Part shown: positions 34,634-42,331 of the stretch, in pieces
Layout of the letters: every line of letters begins with the position of its first letter
How positions within the stretch are numbered: the first letter of the stretch is position 1
NCBI GenBank assembly: GCA_016223245.1
Contig: JACRPL010000011.1
Coordinates: forward strand, 28,707 to 92,706
Direction of reading: 5' to 3'
DNA length: 64,000 bases
From: Candidatus Saganbacteria bacterium
GTDB lineage: Bacteria > Margulisbacteria > WOR-1 > XYC2-FULL-46-14 > XYC2-FULL-37-10
The notes under the pieces: model-generated
The model's input: the letters and a program-made list of their open reading frames with translations, nothing else
Database searches by the model: none
What the model was told of the DNA's origin: nothing
Translations under genes and position numbers: made by a program

Positions 34634-36484
34634 ATGAGAAGTAAAATATTGGTTGGTGTTATTGTTTTTGGAATTTTGGGAATAGTTTTAACCGGATGCA
34701 ATAAGCCGCCGGAAGAATTAGTAGGAAGCGCATTAGACAAAGGTACTACGACAACCGCAACCAGCACTACTTCAACTTCCTCGACAACTTCGACTACCAC
34801 AACGGTTATTGTATCAACAACTACAACCACCCTTGCGAAGCAGATACTCCTTCCTCCTGATAGCGTTTCGGCCCAAGCAACTGATACCTATGTCGAATTA
34901 ACTTGGAAAGATAGCCCAAATGCGCATGTGACAGGATATAAAATATATCGAATGAGCGCTGGAAGCTCCGATTTTAACCTGCTCTCAACCCAAGGCAAAG
35001 TTAATAAATACAGCGATCATTCGGTTGAAAGCGGGCAAACGTATATTTATGCCGTAAGATCGATTGGGGATGGATCAGATAGCGATCTTTCCATCGCCGC
35101 GGTAATAATATTTACACTTGTCGACAAAATAGCGCCGGCGGCTCCAGTAAGCCTTTCCGTTTCTTCCGGTACCACGACCGTTTCTTTGGATTGGCAGAAA
35201 AATTCGGAGGCAGACCTCTCCGGGTACAATATTTACCGAAAAACCGAAGATGAAGCGTTATTCAATAAGATCAATAAAAAACCAATAGTTTCTAATTATT
35301 TTTCCGACACATCTCTTGCCTCAAACAAGACTTATCAATATAAGGTCACCGCAGTTGACACAAGCAGCAATGAGAGCGGCCCCTCTGTTGTTGTTACTAT
35401 TAAAACCCTAGCGTCGGTGGATACTTCGGCGCCTGCCGCGCCGGCAAATTTTACAGCAACAGGCGGAGAATATCAGGTTAGTTTGAAATGGGACAGCAAT
35501 CAGGAGAGCGATCTAAACCATTATAATGTTTACAGAAAGACGAAATCATCCGATGGTACGACAACTTCAAATACGGCAATACTTAATATTGCATCTAATT
35601 CATATCTTGATGCGGATGTTTCCAACGGCACGGTTTATTATTATCAAATTACGGCTGTCGATTTATCCGGGAATGAAAGCGCGAAATCCGCAGAGATCAG
35701 CGCGACGCCTTCCTCAACAATTGACGATAATGCCGTGATCAATTCGCAACTAACAGCTTACGAGCTTGGAATGAAAAATATGGATATTACGCAAGTCATG
35801 TCGACAATATCCGACAATTATTTGGACTGGTACGAGACAAGCTATAAATATTATAAAAGCGGATACCAGGACAATTTGACAAGCACTTTTGGGCAAAACA
35901 ACATTACATCTTATAAGCTTTCGGCTACAGGCGTCACAATAAATAAAAAAGCTGCTACGGTTGCTGCAAAGGTTGAAATGTCGGGGGCGGGCAAGAAAAC
36001 CGCAAGCTATGATTATACCGGCTCGAATTTAACATATTCGCTTGATAAGACTTTTTCTATGGCAAGAGAAGGGGATACATGGAAGATAACTCGCGATAAA
36101 ACAGATAAAGAAGCGGCTTTTATGACATTGCCAACCAAGGCCAAGGCCGGCTATAACATTATGTATCAAGCTGTGATCTTATGGTTTGACAACAACAATA
36201 ATTTTTACAATAAGCTGAAATCCGTGTTTGCGCAGGATCCGTCGGGAAACCCAATATCCTTTTCTTCCGGATACTTCGGCTTGGTCGGATATGGAAGCGT
36301 CGAAGCAGGGGATTATTCCGCAAACGTTGTCTTAACCGACAAGAATGATTATGTTTATAACCTTACGCATAATTATAAAGTATCAGGCATAAGCTCAAGT
36401 TCGATAAGCGCGCTTGGGATTGATGGGAAGAATCAAGATTTGATGATGATAGGATGGATGGTCAATGTATTGGGGGCGAGATAA
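34634..36484 (+). CDS. Lipoprotein with fibronectin type III repeats
   Basis: A 616-aa protein with lipobox VLTGC (Cys 22). A Thr/Ser-rich linker (about 37-73, TTTTATSTTSTSS-like) follows, then three fibronectin type III domains (about 78-165, 170-262, 265-365; for example YKIYRMSAGSSDF, YNIYRKTEDEALF, YNVYRKTKSSDG). The C-terminal region (about 370-616), with YELGMKNMDITQVMSTISDNYLDWYE, resembles NTF2/SnoaL-like helix-sheet domains. Probably outer-membrane tethered and surface exposed. I chose the ATG at 34634, with GGAGGA just upstream and the lipoprotein signal directly after, over an in-frame start 66 bp earlier. Confidence 0.78.
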   Translation: MRSKILVGVIVFGILGIVLTGCNKPPEELVGSALDKGTTTTATSTTSTSSTTSTTTTVIVSTTTTTLAKQILLPPDSVSAQATDTYVELTWKDSPNAHVTGYKIYRMSAGSSDFNLLSTQGKVNKYSDHSVESGQTYIYAVRSIGDGSDSDLSIAAVIIFTLVDKIAPAAPVSLSVSSGTTTVSLDWQKNSEADLSGYNIYRKTEDEALFNKINKKPIVSNYFSDTSLASNKTYQYKVTAVDTSSNESGPSVVVTIKTLASVDTSAPAAPANFTATGGEYQVSLKWDSNQESDLNHYNVYRKTKSSDGTTTSNTAILNIASNSYLDADVSNGTVYYYQITAVDLSGNESAKSAEISATPSSTIDDNAVINSQLTAYELGMKNMDITQVMSTISDNYLDWYETSYKYYKSGYQDNLTSTFGQNNITSYKLSATGVTINKKAATVAAKVEMSGAGKKTASYDYTGSNLTYSLDKTFSMAREGDTWKITRDKTDKEAAFMTLPTKAKAGYNIMYQAVILWFDNNNNFYNKLKSVFAQDPSGNPISFSSGYFGLVGYGSVEAGDYSANVVLTDKNDYVYNLTHNYKVSGISSSSISALGIDGKNQDLMMIGWMVNVLGAR

Positions 36485-36500
36485 GTTATATTCCGCGTGA

Positions 36501-36853
36501 ATGTGCGATAAAATGAACGATAAACAACTTATTATCTATCAAAGCCCCGTTGGAGCTCTTGAATTGAGGGCTGATGCGGGGAGTGAAACAATTTGGGCGA
36601 CTCAAATCCAAATTGTTCAGCTGTATGATGTTGACCAATCGGTTGTTTCAAGGCATATTCATAATATTTTTAAATATGGGGAAGTTGACAAAAAAAGGAA
36701 TATGCAAAAAATGCATATTGCAAAATCCGACAAGCCAGTCGCCTTGTATTCTTTGGATGTGATCTTGGCCGTTGGCGACGGATTGTCGTCAGTTGGGCTA
36801 CGGTATTTATTTGGCTGATTGGAGATGAATGCTTGGAATATTTGGCGTTGTAG
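36501..36853 (+). pseudogene. Truncated and frameshifted RhuM-family (virulence protein) gene
   Basis: The first 90 or so residues match the start of RhuM/virulence-RhuM proteins (IIYQSPVGALELRADAGSETIWATQIQIVQLYDVDQSVVSRHIHNIF and VALYSLDVILAVG). Full members are about 330 aa. After ILAVG the frame runs into DGLSSVGLRYLFG and a stop at 36818. In a neighbouring frame the sequence continues as SWATVFIWL, recalling the family's later WAT motif, until a stop at 36853. A deletion plus frameshift is the simplest reading. No helix-turn-helix partner or remaining C-terminal half is found before the next gene. Confidence 0.65.
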
Positions 36854-36929
36854 TGATAAAAAATGACGATGATTCCTTGCTTGTGAAATTATTTTTAATT
36901 GGCAACAAGATTGCTAATAAAGAGGTAAC

Positions 36930-38528
36930 ATGAGGAAAGAAATACTTTTTAGTTTCGTTCTAATGGGAATGGCTATCTTCTTTGCTGGATGCTCAACGGC
37001 ACCGGCATCTCAAGCAAATAAGCCAATTTTGCAGTCGGTTCTTATTTCTCCCGAAGCCGTAGCCCCAAATAGCTTTATTTTGTTCTCGGTAAATGCGCTA
37101 GATTCGGATGGAAACAAACTATTCTATAAGATCGGGACAGGAGAAACCTTGGCATTGGCGCAGAATAAGAAAATTGTTTTTCAAGCTCCGAGCCAAGCGG
37201 GGACGTCGGAAATGGATTTTATAATTACAAATGGGCGAGAAGATGTTTATAAAAAAGTAAAAATATGTGTTGACAGCGGGCTGCCTTCGAGCACAATAAA
37301 ATATGGCAGAGCAACGTTGCCATTGGGAAAGAGCTTCGATTTTTTCAATGGAACTGTTGTAGATCGATATTATGGGGATATGGATTATTTAATGAATTAT
37401 TCTTCGCACGCTTTATATTTTGACGGGGATCGCAATGGCTCGACAGTATATGTTTTTGATGGCGGGTTAGTCGACTTAACCTATTTCAATCCCGAAGTAA
37501 AAGACCTAAGCCAGGTAGTAGAAAAGTATAGCGGGTCATATTATTCGATAGGATACAACAGAGCCGACGAAGGAGAATATAAGCTTAAAATCGGAGATGT
37601 CTATTGTATTTTATTGAAATATTCAAACAATTTCTTTGGCAAGATTAAAATTATCAGCATTGATGCCGAGAACATTGTTTTTGATTATGCTTTCCAAAAA
37701 ACTCCGGACGAAATAAGATTTTATGATTATGCGCCAAGCACTCTGGTTAATTCTTCTATGTCTGCGCCTCTAGGATTGGTTGGTACAGTTGAAAATACTA
37801 CCGCATCCATAAGCTGGGGATCAAATAATGAGCCTAATCTCATGGGATATCAAATTTATAGAAGCATTTCTAGTGAGAGTGGCTTTGCAAAAATAAGGAC
37901 CGTTGGGCTAACCAATGAGGCCGTAGATGCTGGATTAGGCAACGACAAAACCTACTATTATAAGATAAAGGCTATTAATAATGTTTATACCGAAAGTGAT
38001 TATTCAAACGAAATTTGCATCACAACTGAAAGCAGTACAGCTTCGACTACCACATCTACTTCTACGACCACGACAACAACCACAAGCACTACTTCGACGA
38101 CAATTCCGAATTTTACTGATAATGCAGAAAGTGGCTTAGACAAATGGAATGTTTCGGGATTTTCGGTTTCGAACGCTGCTGTCCATAGCGGAAGTTCGAG
38201 TTTTTATTCTGGGGCGGGCAACAATCTGAATAATACACTCACTATTAAAAACCCGATCGTTATAGCCTCAACAACAGAAACATTAAGTTTTTGGACATAC
38301 TATCGCTCGGAAGTCAGTTACGATAATTTGATAATAGAATTATCCGAAAATGGGTCAAGCTGGACAATCGCGAATTTTTATAGCGGCAGTCAATTATCCT
38401 GGATACAAAAAAGCATTAATCTTTCTTCATATGCAGGCAAAACAATTTACTTAAGATTTCGATATAAGACCGATGGATATATTTATTATGATGGATTCTA
38501 TATAGATGATATCGCTATTGAAGGGTAA
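36930..38528 (+). CDS. Lipoprotein with Fn3 and C-terminal beta-sandwich domain
   Basis: A 532-aa protein with lipobox FFAGC (Cys about 21). An Ig-like domain (about 32-110) is followed by an unassigned middle region (about 110-280), a Fn3 domain (about 283-370, GYQIYRSISSESGFAKIR), a Thr/Ser linker (about 370-392), and a MAM/immune-inhibitor-A-like jelly roll (about 393-532) with NAESGLDKWNVSGF, YRSEVSYDNLIIELSENG and YIYYDGFYIDDIAIEG. The last domain type often binds carbohydrate or protein. GAGG lies six bases before the ATG. It starts a three-gene run with the PEGA protein and the CsgG-barrel fusion. Confidence 0.75.
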   Translation: MRKEILFSFVLMGMAIFFAGCSTAPASQANKPILQSVLISPEAVAPNSFILFSVNALDSDGNKLFYKIGTGETLALAQNKKIVFQAPSQAGTSEMDFIITNGREDVYKKVKICVDSGLPSSTIKYGRATLPLGKSFDFFNGTVVDRYYGDMDYLMNYSSHALYFDGDRNGSTVYVFDGGLVDLTYFNPEVKDLSQVVEKYSGSYYSIGYNRADEGEYKLKIGDVYCILLKYSNNFFGKIKIISIDAENIVFDYAFQKTPDEIRFYDYAPSTLVNSSMSAPLGLVGTVENTTASISWGSNNEPNLMGYQIYRSISSESGFAKIRTVGLTNEAVDAGLGNDKTYYYKIKAINNVYTESDYSNEICITTESSTASTTTSTSTTTTTTTSTTSTTIPNFTDNAESGLDKWNVSGFSVSNAAVHSGSSSFYSGAGNNLNNTLTIKNPIVIASTTETLSFWTYYRSEVSYDNLIIELSENGSSWTIANFYSGSQLSWIQKSINLSSYAGKTIYLRFRYKTDGYIYYDGFYIDDIAIEG

Positions 38529-38535
38529 TTATATA

Positions 38536-39513
38536 ATGAAAAAACTTTTATTATTGTTAATTTTAACAGTTTGCTTCTCGCCGAAGGCAAATGCCGACTA
38601 TGGCCAAATAAGCGTAATTGCGATCCCATCAATTGAAAGCTATGTTTATATTGATAATATGTCTGTCGGCGCAACCCCTTTTTATCTTGACAAGATCGAA
38701 TCCGGATTGCACCTGCTTCAAATTAAAAATGGGTACGATATTGTTTTTGAGGGAGAAATAATAATCCAAAAGAATAAGAGATTTACTAAAACTATCAATT
38801 ATTCCCAGCCTAAAAAAGGGATCAAATTAATTAAAGAAGATGCCGCAATTGATAATAATTCCCAATTTTTAATGCATGGATTGGGTACTATTGGCGACAG
38901 CTCTACGATCGAGTTTTCTGCGCCGCAAACTATGCCCAAAGAGACCCAGGCTTTGCAATTGGCTACATCTGAAAGCTTGATGATAATTTCGGCAGAGCCA
39001 AGAATTAAAAGATTGATTGAAAAAGAAAAAAATAGAAAAGAGCATACCTCAAATGTTATGATCGGACTTGGAGGCTTGATGGCATTGTCGGGATTGTTTT
39101 CTAATAGCAACTCTAGCGGAAGATTGTTAAGTGGAGGGCTGCTTTATGCCGGGCTTGGAATATGGGAAAAATCTATTAAAAGCGATTTTGAATTGAATTA
39201 TGAAAAAGTTCTTCATTTAATAGGTCAGACAAGTCAAGACCACTTTAAAAGATTAACGGCCGCAGAGGACGCTCTTGCAAAAGAATCCGAAAGACTTGAG
39301 AATAGCAGGCATAATTTTAATAATTTTGCTATGGCCTTTGGAGCGGTTCTGACTGCAACCGGTTCTGGCGCGATTATTGGTCTGCCAATTATGATGTTTG
39401 CAAGAGGCGATTATGATAAAAAATCAGACACTGAAAAAGAATATGACGCATATCTGAAGGAGAAGGAAGATGCAAAAGGAGGCGTTCTAAATAAAACAGT
39501 GATCAGGGAGTAA
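38536..39513 (+). CDS. PEGA-domain exported protein
   Basis: A 325-aa protein with a signal peptide (about 1-20, ending ANA). A PEGA domain follows at about 22-90 (VYIDNMSVGATPFYLDKIESGLHLLQI). The rest is mostly helical with two hydrophobic stretches (about 172-190 and 262-285) and charged segments, suggesting inner-membrane association or lipid contact. PEGA domains sit in envelope and S-layer-linked proteins. The ATG at 38536 is chosen because it begins the signal peptide. It lies 7 bp after the preceding stop and 34 bp before the CsgG-barrel gene, so it probably acts in the same assembly. Confidence 0.72.
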   Translation: MKKLLLLLILTVCFSPKANADYGQISVIAIPSIESYVYIDNMSVGATPFYLDKIESGLHLLQIKNGYDIVFEGEIIIQKNKRFTKTINYSQPKKGIKLIKEDAAIDNNSQFLMHGLGTIGDSSTIEFSAPQTMPKETQALQLATSESLMIISAEPRIKRLIEKEKNRKEHTSNVMIGLGGLMALSGLFSNSNSSGRLLSGGLLYAGLGIWEKSIKSDFELNYEKVLHLIGQTSQDHFKRLTAAEDALAKESERLENSRHNFNNFAMAFGAVLTATGSGAIIGLPIMMFARGDYDKKSDTEKEYDAYLKEKEDAKGGVLNKTVIRE

Positions 39514-39547
39514 AAGTTGCAAAATAAAAAAAATTAAAGGAGCAAAA

Positions 39548-41488
39548 ATGAAAATAGTCAAACGAATTTTATGTTTAGTAATTCTTGTCCTTATTGTTTT
39601 GCCGTTAATGGAAGGAGCTTCTTTTGCCAAAGGAAAATTACGTATAGCCATAGTCGATTTTCTGTCTGGCGATACAGGCGGGAAAAGTCTCAACAGCGGC
39701 GTGATAGCAGACAGGATCGCTTCGGAACTAGTTAAAACAGATAGGTTCGATGTTTTGGAAAGGACGCAAATACAAAAGATACTTAAAGAACAAAATTTTC
39801 CGCAGATCCTCGTCGGAGGCGAATACGATTATAAGAAGATCGGGAAACTGTTAAGCGCAGAAGTTGTGATCACGGGAAATGTTTATACCGGGCAAAGGAT
39901 GGCCTCTTTATATCGCAAGAAATCTTTGGGAACCACAATTTTGCCTTTAGCCTTTGTTTTCCCACCTATTTTAATGTTGCCTCAGCAGGAAGAAATATTT
40001 ACTACAGTTATTTCTGAATTGTCCATGAATGTCAAAGCAATTGATGTAAATACGGCAAAAATAATTGCAAGCGAGGACCTCCTCGAATCTGATCTATCAG
40101 ATGTTGGGAGGCTTGCCTCACAGTTATATGTTCAATTGCTGAAGTATAATCCAAATGAAACCAGAGTCTTAAAAGTCAACAACAAAGATCTTCTTGTCGC
40201 GATCGGGTCCGGTAAAAATATGGGTATAAAGTTAGGCGACTTTTTCGAGATATCCGAAAAAGCCGAAAGCATTTCTCAAGAAGGAGCATCTGGGGCAATC
40301 CAGCTTCCCGATGAAAAAGTCGGCGAAGTTGAAATTGTTAGTGTTTCAAAGGATTCGTCTATCGCAAAAATTATCCCGCAATTGACTTTTGGGGATATAA
40401 AATCAGGCTACGTTGCAAAACAATTGCCGCTGGAGACTATTTCTCTGGCAGATATGGTCAAAAGAAAAGCGAAGATCACATCGCGCGCTACCGGCATGGG
40501 CGAAGCTTTTATAGGGCAGGCAACTGGCCCTGATGTAGCTAAATACAATCCGGCCGGGTTGGCCCAAATTCCTGAAACACAAATAAGCCTAGGGTGGAAA
40601 TATCGTTACAATTCTGCCGGAACCAGCGCGGGCAATGCCAAAACATTGTACGGAGGGTATCGTGAAAGCCCATTTTATCCTAACGAATTCAACGGGATAC
40701 TCCAGGTGCAAGGCGCGACATATGGCCTGCATGTAAGTACGGACAATCTTTTTATTGATGGGAAAACAAGCCCTGGTTTTTCTTTGGATGATTGGGCTGT
40801 AAATTTCGGAATATTTGGAGGAGCTGCCTTTGCTCCGAATTTTATGACTGGATCTGGCCTGCTTATGATAGATAAGCAGGCTACCGTTACAAGGACGGTT
40901 GCAGGTACGGAATATAGCTACAAGTTTAGAGGGACTGGAATTGGGGCAAAGAGCGGTGTTTTATATGCGCCGCATCCCCAAATTAGCATTGGTGCTATTT
41001 TAGCTTTGACCACTAGCTATTCCGGGACTTTGAAAATTGATGATGGAACAACAAAGGCGTTTTCTATCCCAGGGGCTTCTCAAGCAGGGCTGGGGCTTTC
41101 ATATAAGCCGACCGATTTTCTTTTGTTAAATATCGATGTTATCGATCATTTTGACTATGGTTGGTACGATGCAAGGATGGGGCTCGAATATTCTTTAAAT
41201 AAGAATTGGGCCTTAAGGGTCGGGAATTATAATCGCCTTGATAAATTGCCAAACTTTGCAACTGATCCGAATTATCCCAAAAATGATGATATAAAGCAGG
41301 CTGTCTATACAATGGGGGTCGGGTACACGCAGGAGAAATTTTATGCCGATCTTGCAATCGAGGCTGCGTATCTTAAAGAAGCAGGGGTAATTGTTTATCC
41401 CGATCTTACTCCAGGATCAACTAAAAGGACTTCTTTGGACAGTTATAAAGAAATTGGTGTGAAGTTCGGGATGGGCGCGAAGTTCTAG
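39548..41488 (+). CDS. CsgG/FlgO-like domain fused to a PorV-type outer-membrane barrel
   Basis: A 646-aa protein. A signal peptide (about 1-27) is followed by a CsgG-like domain (about 30-210): LRIAIVDFLSGDTGG, DRIASELVKTDRFDVLERTQIQKILKEQ and AEVVITGNVYTG are typical of the CsgG/FlgO/TolB-NTD fold. After a linker domain (about 210-305) a PorV/FadL-like barrel begins at about 312 (ITSRATGMGEAFIGQATGPDVAKYNPAGLAQI) and runs to a final strand ending GMGAKF. The two parts are normally separate proteins. The fusion suggests a pore or channel whose periplasmic part is CsgG-like. Perfect AAAGGAG lies upstream of the ATG. No curli subunit (CsgA/B) is recognised nearby. Confidence 0.75.
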   Translation: MKIVKRILCLVILVLIVLPLMEGASFAKGKLRIAIVDFLSGDTGGKSLNSGVIADRIASELVKTDRFDVLERTQIQKILKEQNFPQILVGGEYDYKKIGKLLSAEVVITGNVYTGQRMASLYRKKSLGTTILPLAFVFPPILMLPQQEEIFTTVISELSMNVKAIDVNTAKIIASEDLLESDLSDVGRLASQLYVQLLKYNPNETRVLKVNNKDLLVAIGSGKNMGIKLGDFFEISEKAESISQEGASGAIQLPDEKVGEVEIVSVSKDSSIAKIIPQLTFGDIKSGYVAKQLPLETISLADMVKRKAKITSRATGMGEAFIGQATGPDVAKYNPAGLAQIPETQISLGWKYRYNSAGTSAGNAKTLYGGYRESPFYPNEFNGILQVQGATYGLHVSTDNLFIDGKTSPGFSLDDWAVNFGIFGGAAFAPNFMTGSGLLMIDKQATVTRTVAGTEYSYKFRGTGIGAKSGVLYAPHPQISIGAILALTTSYSGTLKIDDGTTKAFSIPGASQAGLGLSYKPTDFLLLNIDVIDHFDYGWYDARMGLEYSLNKNWALRVGNYNRLDKLPNFATDPNYPKNDDIKQAVYTMGVGYTQEKFYADLAIEAAYLKEAGVIVYPDLTPGSTKRTSLDSYKEIGVKFGMGAKF

Positions 41489-41564
41489 CGGTATCATGAG
41501 TAGATGAGGATGTGGCAGGAGATCAGCAGGACATCAGTGGGAAGAATATCAGGATAACAGGAGA

Positions 41565-41930
41565 TCAAGCGATATTATCTTTGATGAATTTTAAGATTTC
41601 ACGGATTGCTTCTTGCGGGTTATCAGAAAGAGAGCTTTGTTTGATAGTTTTCTCATCGCCGTAATGGATGTGCTTTGGAAAGGTTTTAATCTTAGGGAAA
41701 TCAGGAGCGTTATCATAACGATAAATTTTTCCGGTTTGAGCCCTATCTTCCCAGTGGTAGGAATATTTGCCTGATTCGGACAGCCAAATATCCAAAAAGG
41801 AGTGGTTTTTGATGAAAATGCGAAGTTTAGCTGATCCAATTGTCCTTTTGTGGATAAACTCCGCATGGTCAATTATTTCTTTGTATTCGGTTTCGGCGAT
41901 TTTCTTTAAGCGATTATACAGCTCAAGCAA
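41565..41930 (-). CDS. DUF6516/TumE-family toxin
   Basis: A 121-aa protein with the family core SGKYSYHWEDR followed by IYRYDNAPDFPKIKTFPKHIHYGDE, which matches DUF6516 (TumE-type toxins). The mechanism is not established; an RNase-like role is suspected for relatives. The start is a TTG that directly follows the antitoxin stop (TAA-TTG), so translation is coupled. The pair lies on the minus strand between two large plus-strand surface operons, as an inserted accessory module. Confidence 0.72.
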   Translation of the reverse strand: MLELYNRLKKIAETEYKEIIDHAEFIHKRTIGSAKLRIFIKNHSFLDIWLSESGKYSYHWEDRAQTGKIYRYDNAPDFPKIKTFPKHIHYGDEKTIKQSSLSDNPQEAIREILKFIKDNIA

Positions 41931-42212
41931 TTATTTTAGTCCCTTGATTTCAATTTTTAATTTTTCGATGTATTTGTCAGTATTTTCCCAAGCAATTAGG
42001 TCTTCCCATGCGGGGTGGCTGGCAATTTCCTTTGTTTTGATCTTTTCTTCAAGTTCCTTCCTGCTTGCGACCTGGTATTTGTCCCGCAAGTCGGCGATAT
42101 CTTCTTCTGCAAGCCTTAATTCATGCTCTAAGTATGCAAGCAAACTGCGGTTGAGCAATTCTTCCGAAGAAATATTCAGGTCTCTTGATATTTGGTCGAG
42201 TTTTGGATTCAT
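41931..42212 (-). CDS. Antitoxin partner of the DUF6516/TumE-type toxin
   Basis: A 93-aa acidic protein. The N-terminus (MNPKLDQISRDLNISSEELLNRSLLAYLEHEL) looks like a ribbon-helix-helix or helical DNA-binding segment and the rest is a long charged helix, as in antitoxins. The ATG at 42210-42212 has GAGGTG close upstream. An in-frame start at 42260 would overlap the promoter. Immediately upstream of, and coupled to, the toxin gene. Confidence 0.68.
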   Translation of the reverse strand: MNPKLDQISRDLNISSEELLNRSLLAYLEHELRLAEEDIADLRDKYQVASRKELEEKIKTKEIASHPAWEDLIAWENTDKYIEKLKIEIKGLK

Positions 42213-42231
42213 CCCCCCACCTCTAAAAGCA

Positions 42232-42260
42232 AGTATAACAAGCGGGCTTTGGGGAGTCAA
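42232..42260 (-). promoter_or_regulatory. Promoter of the toxin-antitoxin operon
   Basis: Minus-strand TTGACT (42255-42260), 17-bp spacer ending in TGT, TATACT (42232-42237): a consensus-like promoter with an extended -10. The leader is about 13 nt with a Shine-Dalgarno GAGGTG. Confidence 0.65.
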
Positions 42261-42331
42261 ATGAGTACTGGCTGAAAAATAATAGATCGATATTGAATTT
42301 AGAATTAGAAAATAATATTGAAGGCAAATAA

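Noticed and set aside
39548..41488. Complete curli (Csg) locus
   Set aside because: Only the CsgG-like domain is recognisable; no CsgA/B-type amyloid repeats, CsgE, CsgF or CsgD are seen around it.
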